The notes beneath the pieces were generated by a model, which did not search any database, was not told the DNA's origin, and worked only from the letters and a program-made list of their open reading frames with translations. Position numbers and translations under genes: made by a program. Of a stretch of 64,000 nucleotides of DNA, positions 17,998 through 27,501 are shown piece after piece; the stretch's first letter is position 1, and each line of letters opens with the position of its first letter. Origin of the DNA: Bisbaumannia salifodinae. GTDB taxonomy: Bacteria; Pseudomonadota; Gammaproteobacteria; Pseudomonadales; Halomonadaceae. The stretch lies in assembly GCF_039522585.1 (NCBI RefSeq), contig NZ_BAAADR010000022.1. One strand, given 5' to 3'.

Positions 17998-18396
17998 GGC
18001 TCTATACACACTCTCTTGGCCCGCTTCCTGGTTGGGGCAAGGCCCAAGCGGGCGGTGGTTTTGAGGAAGGGCTCGGCCGTTTGCCAAGTCGGCACGACTC
18101 CATTCCTGCCAGTCGCGCGGGGTGGATTATAGGGACAAGGGCTAACCATGACAAACCTAACCGTATCGAACACGACCATCGTTTAGCCTTGACCGCCACC
18201 ACCAGAAGCGCACAATGATGCAGGGCAGCAACAACTGTACAACAACTATACACCCTGCCAACCATATACAACCACAAGGCCTTTCGGCTAATTGACAATC
18301 CCCGACACGCTTCTATAGTGGGCGAACTTTTTACGCCAGCATGGCAAGCGAGACAACGACTTATCGTCCGAAACGAGAGATACAGAGGAGGCCGGC
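17998..18396. other. Divergent control region between sdhC and gltA
   Basis: About 400 bases without a supported gene. The right part holds a clear sigma-70 promoter for gltA. The sdhC promoter on the minus strand must also lie here, but I could not choose one convincing pair of -35 and -10 boxes. The middle (18220-18300) is AT-rich compared with its surroundings. Confidence 0.7.
18291..18318 (+). promoter_or_regulatory. Sigma-70 promoter for gltA
   Basis: A perfect -35 box TTGACA (18291-18296) and a -10 box TATAGT (18313-18318) are separated by 16 bases. The gltA start codon follows 78 bases later, with GAGGAGG just before it. Confidence 0.75.
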
Positions 18397-19683
<1,287 letters not shown>

Positions 19684-19704
19684 GCGTCAGCGCACCGCAG
19701 ACCA

Positions 19705-19733
19705 CAGAAGGCCGCCCCATGGGCGGCCTTCTG
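19705..19733 (+). terminator. gltA terminator
   Basis: CAGAAGGCCGCCC (19705-19717) and GGGCGGCCTTCTG (19721-19733) form a perfect 13-base stem with a 3-base loop, 22 bases after the gltA stop, followed by TGTTTCT. Confidence 0.88.
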
Positions 19734-19765
19734 TGTTTCTCCCCGTCATACAGAGGAGCCTTTCC

Positions 19766-20647
19766 ATGTCATCCACTATCGCCACCGTCGCCTTTATCGG
19801 CCTGGGCGTGATGGGCCAGCCCATGGCCCGCCACCTGGCCAGGGCGGGCCTGACGGTCCGGGTCTATAACCGCAGCGTGGCCAAGGCCGAGGCCTTCGTC
19901 GCCGAGCACGGCGGCAGTCACCACGCCACCCCCCGAGACGCCGCTGCCGGCGCCGATCTGGTGCTGGTCTGCGTCGGCAACGACGACGACGTGCGCCAGG
20001 TCACCAGCGGCGAGGACGGGGCCCTCGAGGGCATGGCGCCCGGCAGCCTGCTGGTGGATCACACCACCGCCTCGGCGAGCCTGGCCCAGGAGCTCGATGC
20101 CGCCTGCCGCGGGGCCGGCATCGACTTCCTCGACGCCCCGGTCTCCGGCGGCCAGCAGGGCGCCGAGAACGGCGCCCTGACCATCATGTGCGGCGGCGAG
20201 GCCGCGGCCTTCGCCCGGGTCGAGGCGACCCTGGCCCACTACGCCAAGGCGGTGACCCACATGGGCCCCGCCGGCAGCGGCCAGCTCACCAAGATGGTCA
20301 ACCAGATCTGCGTGGCCGGGGTCGTCCAGGGCCTGGCCGAGGGGCTCCACCTGGCCGAGAAGGCGGGCCTGGACCGCCAGCGGGTGATCGAGGTGATCTC
20401 CCAGGGCGCCGCCGGCTCCTGGCAGATGGACCATCGCCATCGCACCATGATCGATGACGACTACGAGCACGGCTTCGCGGTGGACTGGATGCGCAAGGAC
20501 CTGGCCATCTGCCTCGACCAGGCCCGGGAGCTGGGCGCCCGCCTGCCGCTGACCGCCCTGGTGGATCAGTTCTATGGCGACGTCCAGGCCATGGGCGGTG
20601 GCCGCTGGGACACCTCGTCGCTGCTCAAGCGACTGCAGCGCGACTAA
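19766..20647 (+). CDS. NAD(P)-dependent beta-hydroxyacid dehydrogenase (3-hydroxyisobutyrate dehydrogenase family)
   Basis: Oxidises a short beta-hydroxyacid such as 3-hydroxyisobutyrate, tartronate semialdehyde or a related compound. The 293-residue protein starts at 19766, where AGAGGAG lies upstream. It has the Rossmann motif GLGVMGQPMARHLARAG, the substrate motif DAPVSGGQQGAENG, and the catalytic-Lys region GSGQLTKMVNQI. The C-terminal helical domain is complete. Sequence does not settle the exact substrate. It stands alone after the gltA terminator and is followed by its own palindromic terminator. Confidence 0.87.
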   Translation: MSSTIATVAFIGLGVMGQPMARHLARAGLTVRVYNRSVAKAEAFVAEHGGSHHATPRDAAAGADLVLVCVGNDDDVRQVTSGEDGALEGMAPGSLLVDHTTASASLAQELDAACRGAGIDFLDAPVSGGQQGAENGALTIMCGGEAAAFARVEATLAHYAKAVTHMGPAGSGQLTKMVNQICVAGVVQGLAEGLHLAEKAGLDRQRVIEVISQGAAGSWQMDHRHRTMIDDDYEHGFAVDWMRKDLAICLDQARELGARLPLTALVDQFYGDVQAMGGGRWDTSSLLKRLQRD

Positions 20648-20655
20648 TGCCCGGA

Positions 20656-20675
20656 GGGAGGGGAGCTCCCCTCCC
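20656..20675 (+). terminator. Palindrome after the hydroxyacid dehydrogenase gene
   Basis: A perfect 20-base palindrome GGGAGGGGAGCTCCCCTCCC lies nine bases past the stop codon. It can fold into a GC-rich stem but no T-run follows, so termination is likely but not certain. Confidence 0.55.
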
Positions 20676-20749
20676 CCGCACGCCGATCCGCCCCGTCGCA
20701 TTCCCCGCCCCGCCCGGGCTCTGAGTTCCCACGAAACTTCCACGTAGGC

Positions 20750-20985
20750 GACGTTATCCACGTCCCAGCGCTTGTCCACATAATCTGTGGATAAAGCTGT
20801 TTACAACCTTGAGACAAGGCCCAGCAAGCGCCATGACAAGGGGGTTACGCTTAGATTGCTCAATTTTTATCCATTTATAAGGCATTGATTTTAAAAGGAT
20901 AAAATAAGAATTGCCGCAACCATGCGGGCCGACGCCGGGTTGTGCACAAGATGACGGAAGGATGACACGGGTCGTGGACAACTCG
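20750..20985. other. Cluster of DnaA-box-like 9-mers with an AT-rich core (possible replication origin or DnaA-binding locus)
   Basis: The spacer between the dehydrogenase and tRNA-Glu holds TTATCCACG (20754), TTGTCCACA (20772), a perfect TTATCCACA on the minus strand (20786-20794), TTATCCATT (20867), TTGTGCACA (20940) and TTGTCCACG on the minus strand (20973-20981). Between them, 20851-20910 has only 13 G or C in 60 bases, in an otherwise very GC-rich region, which is suited to duplex opening. No gene is seen. This looks like an oriC-type arrangement. It could instead be a DnaA titration site or a DnaA-controlled promoter. Confidence 0.5.
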
Positions 20986-21077
20986 TGGCGGTTGTCAAGC
21001 CCAGGGAGGGAAAAATCAGGGTCGATGGGCCGAGAGGAGTCCCTGCGAAACGAGGGAGAGGCCCGGAATCGAGAGAC

Positions 21078-21097
21078 AAAAAAAACGCCTCACGGCG
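21078..21097 (-). terminator. Likely terminator of the gltX-side tRNA transcript
   Basis: On the minus strand a short stem CGCC-GTGA-GGCG is followed by eight T residues (A-run at 21078-21085), about 35 bases downstream of tRNA-Glu. The stem is short, but the U-tract is strong. Confidence 0.55.
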
Positions 21098-21131
21098 CCT
21101 CGGTGTCCCTCTGCTGGAGCGATGTGGAAAG

Positions 21132-21207
21132 TGGCGTCCCATAGGGGGTTCGAACCCCTGTTACCGCCGTGAAAGGGCGGTGTCCTAGACCACTAGACGA
21201 ATGGGAC
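21132..21207 (-). tRNA. tRNA-Glu (anticodon TTC)
   Basis: The 76-base cloverleaf reads GTCCCATTCGTCTAGTGG at its 5' end, with anticodon loop CTTTCAC (TTC), T-arm GGGGTTCGAACCCC and an encoded CCA end. The acceptor stem GTCCCAT/ATGGGAC is perfect. It closely resembles E. coli tRNA-Glu. It lies downstream of tRNA-Ala and gltX on the same strand. Confidence 0.97.
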
Positions 21208-21231
21208 GCATCTTCCAGACTCTCGAGATGT

Positions 21232-21307
21232 TGGTGGAGCCTAGCGGGATCGAACCGCTGACCTCAACACTGCCAGTGTTGCGCTCTCCCAGCTGAGCTA
21301 AGGCCCC
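21232..21307 (-). tRNA. tRNA-Ala (anticodon GGC)
   Basis: A 76-base cloverleaf starting GGGGCCTTAGCTCAGCTGGG, with anticodon GGC in the loop, T-arm GCGGTTCGATCCCGC and an encoded CCA. The acceptor stem pairs GGGGCCT with AGGCTCC with a G-T wobble, as in E. coli tRNA-Ala(GGC). It is transcribed ahead of tRNA-Glu, probably from the promoter at 21330-21358. Confidence 0.97.
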
Positions 21308-21329
21308 ACATCTCGTGAAGACGAGGCGT

Positions 21330-21358
21330 ATAGTACTGATCTCCCTCGCCTTCGTCAA
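21330..21358 (-). promoter_or_regulatory. Sigma-70 promoter for the tRNA-Ala/tRNA-Glu pair
   Basis: On the minus strand, TTGACG (-35, 21353-21358) and TACTAT (-10, 21330-21335) are separated by exactly 17 bases. The -10 box lies 22 bases before the tRNA-Ala 5' end. The rest of the gap up to gltX (21359-21559) shows nothing else clear. Confidence 0.75.
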
Positions 21359-21559
21359 CACTTTTTCAAACTTCTCTCGCTATCCGAAGCCGCGTCCCTG
21401 ACTTGGCGATTTCGATCCGCGGCTACCCCGGGACCCCGCATCGCAAAGACGCCGTAAATCCATCCCTGGAGGCTCGACTTTATCGTCCCTGATAAAGACG
21501 CTTTGCTCTTGCGGGGCCCCGGCGCCGCTCACCGCTACAGTGAACTTCTAGTCCAGCTG

Positions 21560-23053
21560 TCAGCTTCCGGCTCCGGGAAGCTCTCGAAATTCCTTTTCCA
21601 GGCGCTTGGCCTGCTTCTTGGAGACGCCGCCCAGCACGGCGATGGCATGACGCAGCCGGGCGCGGGTCATGTCCGAGCCGAGGATCGCCATGGCATCCAA
21701 CACCGAGGTGGAAGTGGCGGAGCCGGTCACGGCGATAAACACCGGGGCCAGGAAGGCCTTCATCTTCAGCTCGAAGACCTCGCTCAGGGCCTTGACCTCC
21801 ACCAGCAGGTTCTCCTTGTCCCAGCGCGATACACCTTCCAGGCGCCATACCAGGAACTGCAGCAGGCGCACCAGCTCGTCCCGTTCCAGCTTGACGGTCG
21901 CGAAGCTGGACTCGTCGATGGCCGGCAGGCCGGAGAAGAAGTGGCCGGCCAGCGGCATCACCTCGGAGAGGGTCTCCACCCGCGGGCGCACCTGGGGCAG
22001 GATCTCGCGCACATAGGCCTCGTTGAAGGCCCAGTCGCGCAGCGCCTGGAGGAAGGCGTCATCGTCCAGGTCCTCGCGGATATAGAGGCCGTTGAGCCAG
22101 GTCAGCTTCTCCAGGTCGAAGACCGGCCCGCCCAGGGAGACCCGCTCGACGTCGAAGTGGGCCATCATCTCGTCGAGGGAGAACTTCTCCCGCTCGTCGG
22201 GCATCGACCAGCCCATGCGGCCCAGGTAGTTGGTCACCGCCTGGGGCAGGAAGCCCATGCGCCGGTAGTAGTTGATGGAGGTCGGGTTCTTGCGCTTGGA
22301 GAGCTTCGACTTGTCCGGGTTGCGCAGCAGCGGCATATGGCACAGCTCCGGCATCTCCCAGCCGAAGTACTCGTAGAGCAGTTGATGCTTGGGCGCCGAG
22401 TTGATCCACTCCTCGCCGCGCAGCACATGGGTGATGCCCATCAGGTGGTCATCCACCACATTGGCCAGGTGGTAGGTGGGCATGCCATCGGATTTGAGCA
22501 GGATCTGGGCGTCCACCTGGGCCCAGTCCACCTCGATCACCCCACGCAGGCGATCCTTGACCCGGCAGGTGCCCTCGGTGGGGACCCGCATGCGCACCAC
22601 ATAGGGCCAGCCCTCCCGCTCACGGCGCGCCACCTCCTCCTCGGGCAGGGCCAGGTCGGCGGGCTTGAGGGCCATCTGCAGGCCGGCGGCCTTGCGCGCC
22701 TCGCGCAGCTCGTCGAGCTCCTCGCTGGTACGGTAGCACTTGAAGGCATGGCCGGCGTCCAGCAACTGCCGGGCGTACTCGGCGTAGATATCGCCCCGCT
22801 CGCTCTGGCGATAGGGTCCATGGGGACCGCCCACGTCTGGGCCCTCGTCCCACTCCAGGCCCAGCCAGCGCAGGGAGTCGAGGATCATCTGCTCCGACTC
22901 GGGGGTGGAACGCTCGCGATCGGTGTCCTCGATGCGCAGGATAAACTGCCCGCCCTGCTGACGGGCGAAGCAGAGATTGAACAGAGCGATATAGGCGGTG
23001 CCCACATGGGGATCGCCGGTGGGGGACGGCGCGATACGGGTACGTACGGTCAT
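21560..23053 (-). CDS. gltX: Glutamate-tRNA ligase
   Basis: Charges tRNA-Glu with glutamate. The 497-residue class I synthetase has the HIGH-type motif in RIAPSPTGDPHVGTA, the conserved RIEDTDRERS, and the KMSKS-type motif KLSKRK. The C-terminal anticodon-binding domain is full length. The start MTVRTRIAPS at 23053 fits the family; another in-frame ATG is at 23065. It sits just upstream of tRNA-Ala and of the tRNA-Glu gene that supplies its own substrate, an arrangement also found in Pseudomonas. Confidence 0.96.
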   Translation of the reverse strand: MTVRTRIAPSPTGDPHVGTAYIALFNLCFARQQGGQFILRIEDTDRERSTPESEQMILDSLRWLGLEWDEGPDVGGPHGPYRQSERGDIYAEYARQLLDAGHAFKCYRTSEELDELREARKAAGLQMALKPADLALPEEEVARREREGWPYVVRMRVPTEGTCRVKDRLRGVIEVDWAQVDAQILLKSDGMPTYHLANVVDDHLMGITHVLRGEEWINSAPKHQLLYEYFGWEMPELCHMPLLRNPDKSKLSKRKNPTSINYYRRMGFLPQAVTNYLGRMGWSMPDEREKFSLDEMMAHFDVERVSLGGPVFDLEKLTWLNGLYIREDLDDDAFLQALRDWAFNEAYVREILPQVRPRVETLSEVMPLAGHFFSGLPAIDESSFATVKLERDELVRLLQFLVWRLEGVSRWDKENLLVEVKALSEVFELKMKAFLAPVFIAVTGSATSTSVLDAMAILGSDMTRARLRHAIAVLGGVSKKQAKRLEKEFRELPGAGS

Positions 23054-23194
23054 CTCGGAATCCATTGGCTAGAGAGGTGATGTCCTGGGGGGCGATTATA
23101 CGCACTCGTCCCCTCCCCAGCAGCCACCGGAACCCGAGAGGCGTCCCAGAGGATCGTGAGGAGCGCTCAATACCCAGGCCACAGGGCTTGTGCC

Positions 23195-24094
23195 CTAGAG
23201 CACCAGGTGCTCGTGGAACCAGTCGGTGATGAAATCGAGATAGGCCCGCGTCTTGTCGGGCAGGTACTTGCGGGAACGGAACAGCACCAGCATGCTGCCA
23301 TGCTCGTTCCAGTAGGGCTGCAACAGGGGCACCAGGCGGCCTTCCTCCACCGCCGCGCGGGCCGCGAAGGTCGGCAGGTAGGCCAGGCCGAAGCCCGCCT
23401 TGGCCGCCTCCACCACCCCCAGCAGGTTATTGATCACCAGCCGAGAGTGGGGCTCCACGTCCAGCGGCTGATCATTCAGCGAGAAACGCCAGTGGGCCCC
23501 CAGGTCGTAGTTGCCGTAGAAGACGGTGTCGTGGTGGGCGATATCCTGGGGATGGTGCAGCGGCTGGTGGATCCGCGCCAGGTAGTCCGGCGCCGCATAG
23601 AGGCCATAGACCACCTTGCACAGCGGCCGCGAGACCAGGCTGGAGGGCGGCAGGGGCCCCATGCGAATGGCCAGGTCCACCGCATCGTCGATGGGCTCGA
23701 AGCGTTGATCCTCGAGCAGGATCTCCACCGCCACATCCGGGTAACGACGCATAAAGGCGGTGGTGGGCTCGGCCAGGTACATAAAGCCGAAGCTGACCTG
23801 GGCACTCACTTTGAGCTGGCCCCGGGGGCGCGCCGTCACCGACTGCACCTGGGCCTCCGCCGAGGCCAGCTCCTCGCGGATGCGCAGGCCATGCTCATAG
23901 TAGATCTGGCCGGCCTCGGTGAGGTGCAGGGAGCGGGTGGAACGGTTGAGCAGGCTGACCCCCAGTTCCTCCTCCAGGGCCGCCACCCGCTTGGAGGCCA
24001 GCGACTTGGAAATCCCCAGCCGCCGGGCCGCCGCGGTAAAGCTGCCCCCCCGCACCACCTCCACGAACACCTTGAGCGCATCCAGGGTCGCCAC
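23195..24094 (-). CDS. LysR-type transcriptional regulator
   Basis: A 299-residue DNA-binding regulator. The start is a GTG at 24094, chosen because AGAGGAGGT lies just upstream and the length then matches the family; frames to the right reach 24424 but have no ribosome site. The N-terminal winged helix (TLDALKVFVEVVRGGSFTAAARRLGISKSLASKRVAALE) belongs to the CrgA-like group. The ligand domain (about 90-295) includes the typical GFGLAYLP motif. A perfect 23-base palindrome lies 47 bases upstream of the start. No adjacent metabolic gene reveals the effector. Confidence 0.9.
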   Translation of the reverse strand: MATLDALKVFVEVVRGGSFTAAARRLGISKSLASKRVAALEEELGVSLLNRSTRSLHLTEAGQIYYEHGLRIREELASAEAQVQSVTARPRGQLKVSAQVSFGFMYLAEPTTAFMRRYPDVAVEILLEDQRFEPIDDAVDLAIRMGPLPPSSLVSRPLCKVVYGLYAAPDYLARIHQPLHHPQDIAHHDTVFYGNYDLGAHWRFSLNDQPLDVEPHSRLVINNLLGVVEAAKAGFGLAYLPTFAARAAVEEGRLVPLLQPYWNEHGSMLVLFRSRKYLPDKTRAYLDFITDWFHEHLVL

Positions 24095-24519
24095 CGCGGA
24101 CCTCCTCTGTCGGGGGATTCGATCGAGCCATGTTTCAGGCAGTGTTTCCATTTTGGAAACACTAGTTTTCGATTGTACCCACTTATTACGCAAATGCCGA
24201 CTGACTATACTGGCCCTGCCTGCCGAGACGAGCCTGCGCTCACTCGACGGGTCAACGCCATCGGGCCGGCCACGGTCGGCCTGGATGACGCCTTCAGTGC
24301 ATATCTGCTTTGTGCGCGGCCGGATGTTATTCGACAACCGGCGCGCTTTTCTTTTGTCACCTCCCCTCCTCGTTCCGTGCGGACACCAAGAGCAAACGCA
24401 ACTTAACGGATCCGTCGTTGTCACATCAGCGCCACCGAACTATCGTTGACCTTCCGTGGTCGATGCCACGAGGCCGATATTCTGCGGCATTTCCCTTTTC
24501 ACGCTGACGAGAGACTTCG
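24095..24519. other. Divergent spacer between the LysR and XRE genes
   Basis: A 425-base gap. It holds the palindrome at 24141-24163, an AT-rich stretch just right of it that probably contains the LysR promoter, and nothing else I can support. Frames crossing the gap are incomplete and lack start signals. Confidence 0.6.
24141..24163. promoter_or_regulatory. Perfect palindrome upstream of the LysR gene (likely autoregulatory operator)
   Basis: AGTGTTTCCA (24141-24150) and TGGAAACACT (24154-24163) are perfect inverted repeats with a 3-base centre. LysR proteins bind partly symmetric T-N11-A sites in their own promoter, and the position close to the start fits autoregulation. Confidence 0.65.
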
Positions 24520-25035
24520 ATGGAATCGCTCGGTCCCCGAATCAAGCAGCTCCGTTTACAAGCCCAGCTCAACAAGGCCGCCCTGGCTCGCCTGGTCGGC
24601 GTCTCCGATGTGACCATCTCCTATTGGGAATCGGGTGCCATCAAGCAGATCGGCCATGAGCGCCTGGTGGCCCTGGCAGAGGCGCTGGGCTGCCCGCTCA
24701 GCCACCTGCTGGACGATGGCGCCGGTGGCGGCCAGCAACCGCTGCGCCTCTCCCATCACTTGCCCCTGCCCTGGCAAGGCCAGGGAGCGCCGACGCTGAT
24801 GCTGGAGGGCCAGAAGGCGCCCGCCTACCTGGTGACACCGGCCAGCGATGAGTCCTTCGAGGCGCTGCCGCCGGGCGCATTGGCCGCCATCCAGCCCCTG
24901 AGCCGCTACCTGGGGCCGGGAGACTATCTGGTGGAGAAGCAGGGGCAATTGGACGTGCGTCGCCTCGAAGGCGAGTCCCCGGGGCTCGAGCTGCATGGCA
25001 AGCTGGTGACCCGCTGGGCCCGCCTCGACGACTGA
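24520..25035 (+). CDS. XRE-family helix-turn-helix transcriptional regulator
   Basis: A 171-residue protein with an N-terminal Cro/CI-type helix-turn-helix (about 4-62: RIKQLRLQAQLNKAALARLVGVSDVTISYWESG). The C-terminal part (about 85-170) is not clearly a known domain; it ends in GDYLVEKQGQLDVRRLEG, and its look is beta-rich, suggesting a LexA/CI-like or cupin-like fold. No phage genes are nearby, so it is probably a stand-alone chromosomal regulator. Target unknown. GAGAG lies upstream of the ATG. Confidence 0.75.
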   Translation: MESLGPRIKQLRLQAQLNKAALARLVGVSDVTISYWESGAIKQIGHERLVALAEALGCPLSHLLDDGAGGGQQPLRLSHHLPLPWQGQGAPTLMLEGQKAPAYLVTPASDESFEALPPGALAAIQPLSRYLGPGDYLVEKQGQLDVRRLEGESPGLELHGKLVTRWARLDD

Positions 25036-25051
25036 ATTGATCGCGGGGCCA

Positions 25052-25621
25052 TCAACGATGGCCCACCTGGTAGGTGGTCCGATACTCGATCACCTGGCCC
25101 AGGCCGTGGCCACCCTCCCGCACCCAGTCACCCTTGAGGTGTTCCCCCTGGGTGCCGATGATCGCCTGGACCGAGGCCGGCTGCAGGTTGCCCGGCGACA
25201 TCTCCAAACGCAGGGTATAGTCCCCCGCCGCCAGGCCGCTGCCGGAGCCGAAGGGCCCCACCTCGAAGCGCCCCGCCTCGCCGACCTGGGTACGATAGCG
25301 CCAACTGACGCCACTGGCATCGCGCACCACCACGATCAGGACCTGCGTGCCCTCGGGCAGGTTGGTCTCGCCGGAGACACTCAGCCGCCGGTCGGGCCGC
25401 ACCTCGGCATCGAGCTCCACCCACACCGGCTCCGCCAGGGGAGCCATGCCCTCGTCGGGCGCCGTCTCCTCGGGCGCCGTCTCCTGGGGCTCGGCGACCT
25501 CTTCCATGGGCTCGGCGGGCGACTGGGTCGGCGTCGCCTCTTCCGCCTCGCCGCCACAGCCGGCCATGCTCAATGTCAGGAATAGTGCTCCCGCCCAGGT
25601 CAGTCGGCGCCTCGCCTCCAT
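25052..25621 (-). CDS. Predicted lipoprotein of unknown function
   Basis: A 189-residue protein with an export signal and lipobox LSMAGC (Cys about 22), then an acidic, Pro/Glu-rich linker (about 25-60), then a domain of about 120 residues made of alternating beta-type segments (WVELDAEVRPDRRLSVSG). I do not recognise the family. GGGAGGAG lies upstream of the ATG. It converges with the XRE gene and would be anchored in a cell-envelope membrane. Confidence 0.65.
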   Translation of the reverse strand: MEARRRLTWAGALFLTLSMAGCGGEAEEATPTQSPAEPMEEVAEPQETAPEETAPDEGMAPLAEPVWVELDAEVRPDRRLSVSGETNLPEGTQVLIVVVRDASGVSWRYRTQVGEAGRFEVGPFGSGSGLAAGDYTLRLEMSPGNLQPASVQAIIGTQGEHLKGDWVREGGHGLGQVIEYRTTYQVGHR

Positions 25622-25711
25622 GAAACTCCTCCCGAGAGATCAATGCCTTTCTAGACTATCATCGCCCTCGGCGGTTCGTCCCAACGGCCGTGCTCCACGG
25701 TGACGCCGGTC

Positions 25712-26023
25712 TCAGGTGTCGGCGCAATGCAGGCAGCGAGTGGTGTAAGGCAGGGCCGCCAGGCGGCGGGGATCGATCGTCTCGCCGCATCGCTCGCAGA
25801 CCTCGCCCTCCCCCGCCTCGAGCCGCGCCAAGGCATGGCGTGCCTGGGCCAGCTCCTCGCGGGCCTCCTGATCCAGGGCCTCCACCACCTCATCGTTCTG
25901 CACCTCACCGGCCTGCTCACGGCTGTCCTTGTCCAGGGAGCGTCGTTGATGGGCCCGGTAACGCGCCAGGCGCGCCTCCAGGTCGTCACACAGGTGTTGC
26001 AGGATCTCGCGTCGTTCGCTCAT
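25712..26023 (-). CDS. TraR/DksA-type zinc-finger protein
   Basis: A 103-residue protein with a helical N-terminal coiled coil (about 1-60) and a C-terminal Cys4 zinc finger, CERCGETIDPRRL...CLHC. This is the arrangement of DksA/TraR proteins, which enter the RNA polymerase secondary channel. It is shorter than DksA itself (about 150) and closer to the short YbiI/TraR type. The start at 26023 follows GAGAGG; an in-frame ATG at 26041 is also possible. Targets are not evident. Confidence 0.8.
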   Translation of the reverse strand: MSERREILQHLCDDLEARLARYRAHQRRSLDKDSREQAGEVQNDEVVEALDQEAREELAQARHALARLEAGEGEVCERCGETIDPRRLAALPYTTRCLHCADT

Positions 26024-26101
26024 CGTCCTCTCACTCGCCATGACTTACCGTGACTTAGGTGATAGCACAGCCGCGCCGCCCCGGCCCTGTCCCGAATCAA
26101 C

Positions 26102-26296
26102 TCAAGCGGGATCGCCAATCACGCCCAGCCACAGCAGCAGGGCCACGAAGGCCATGGCCAGCACGAAGGCCAGGCCCATGGCCAGCGACTGGCGCAGCAA
26201 CCAGTTGACGCCCCGGCGCCCCAGGACAATGGCGATGCCCAGCCAGGCGGCCACGAAGATCACGAACATACCGGCGGTCGCCAGGGACTCGGCCAT
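26102..26296 (-). CDS. Small inner-membrane protein
   Basis: A 64-residue protein with two predicted membrane helices (about 5-22 and 34-59). The start at 26296 is chosen for the AAGGAGA ribosome site eight bases upstream; the longer frame has no start signal. Function unknown. It lies alone between the DksA-like gene and dusA. Confidence 0.6.
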   Translation of the reverse strand: MAESLATAGMFVIFVAAWLGIAIVLGRRGVNWLLRQSLAMGLAFVLAMAFVALLLWLGVIGDPA

Positions 26297-26487
26297 CTCT
26301 TGTCTCCTTGGATATCTCGACAGAGGCGCCGTTATACCCACCCGGGCGGGACTCGGCCAGACGCCGGCCCCCTATAGCCCCTATTCGCCCCGCCCAATAG
26401 GGCGGCCCCACCCAGCGAACACTCACTCACCCCTCGCATCCCGCGGCGGGGCTGATAGAATAGGCGCCTCTTCCGATCGACCCCGTG

Positions 26488-27501
26488 ATGCCGATGCCCC
26501 GACTCGACCGCACCTTCTCCGTCGCCCCGATGATGGAATGGACGACCCGCGACTATCGCGCCTTCGCCCGCACCCTGAGCCGGCGGGCGCTGCTCTATAC
26601 CGAGATGGTCACCACCGGGGCCATTATTCATGGCAGCCCCCGGGAGCGCTTCCTCGGCTACGACCCGGTGGAACACCCCCTGGCCCTGCAACTGGGCGGC
26701 AGCGATGCCGGGGAACTCGCCGAGTGCGCGGCCATCGCCGAGGCCTGGGGCTATGACGAGGTCAACCTCAACGTGGGCTGTCCCAGCGACCGGGTGCAGA
26801 ACAACCTGATCGGCGCCTGCCTGATGGGCCACCCCGACAAGGTGGCGGCGGCGGTGAAGGCGATGCGCGAGGCGGTGTCGATCCCGGTGACGGTGAAGTG
26901 CCGCATCGGCATCGATGATCAGGACGAGGACGCCGACCTGGCGCACTTTATCCGGGTGGTGGCCGACGCCGGCTGCGACACCTTTATCGTGCACGCCCGC
27001 AAGGCCTGGCTACAGGGGCTCTCCCCCAAGGAGAACCGCGATATTCCGCCCCTCGACTACCCCCGGGTACACCGCCTCAAGGCCGAGCGGCCGGCGCTGC
27101 ATATCGGCATCAACGGCGGTATCAAGACCCTCGACGAGTGCCAGGAACAATTGCGCCAGGTGGACAGCGTGATGGTGGGCCGCGAGGCCTACCAGAATCC
27201 CTGGCTGCTGGCCGGCGTCGACGCAGCCCTCTACGGCGAGCCGGGCCCCGCCGCGAGCCGCCACGCCGCGGCCCGGGCCTTCCGCCCCTATATCGCCCGC
27301 CGCCTCGAGGAGGGCGCCAGGCTCAACCACCTGACCCGCCACCTGCTGGGCCTCTTCCAGGGCTGCCCCGGGGGGCGCAAGTTTCGCCGCCACCTCTCCG
27401 AGCACGCCCACCGCGAGGGGGCGGGCCTGGCGGTCTTCGACGATGCCCTGGGCCTGGTCCCGGAAGGCACACCGGCCCCCGCGACCGCCCTGGCTACTTA
27501 A
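26488..27501 (+). CDS. dusA: tRNA-dihydrouridine(20/20a) synthase DusA
   Basis: Flavoenzyme that reduces uridine to dihydrouridine in the tRNA D-loop. The 337-residue protein has the FMN-binding N-terminus SVAPMMEWTTRDYR, the catalytic Cys in NVGCPSDRVQ (about residue 97), the HARKAWLQGLSPKENR segment diagnostic of DusA, and the NGGIKT and GREAYQNPW motifs. Several start codons (26485 GTG, 26488 and 26494 ATG) are close together and cannot be separated by ribosome sites. Its 3' end overlaps the next gene by eight bases on the opposite strand. Confidence 0.95.
   Translation: MPMPRLDRTFSVAPMMEWTTRDYRAFARTLSRRALLYTEMVTTGAIIHGSPRERFLGYDPVEHPLALQLGGSDAGELAECAAIAEAWGYDEVNLNVGCPSDRVQNNLIGACLMGHPDKVAAAVKAMREAVSIPVTVKCRIGIDDQDEDADLAHFIRVVADAGCDTFIVHARKAWLQGLSPKENRDIPPLDYPRVHRLKAERPALHIGINGGIKTLDECQEQLRQVDSVMVGREAYQNPWLLAGVDAALYGEPGPAASRHAAARAFRPYIARRLEEGARLNHLTRHLLGLFQGCPGGRKFRRHLSEHAHREGAGLAVFDDALGLVPEGTPAPATALAT

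Larger units (their letters stand above)
20648..21131. other. Gene-free spacer before the tRNA genes
   Basis: This 484-base gap contains the palindrome at 20656, the DnaA-box cluster, and an A-run with a small stem that can end the tRNA transcript. Short frames here (for example 20911-21144) have no start signals or recognisable protein, so I call no gene. Confidence 0.7.

Noticed and set aside
20911..21188. Short frames beside the DnaA-box cluster
   Set aside because: They run into the tRNA-Glu gene or have no start signal.
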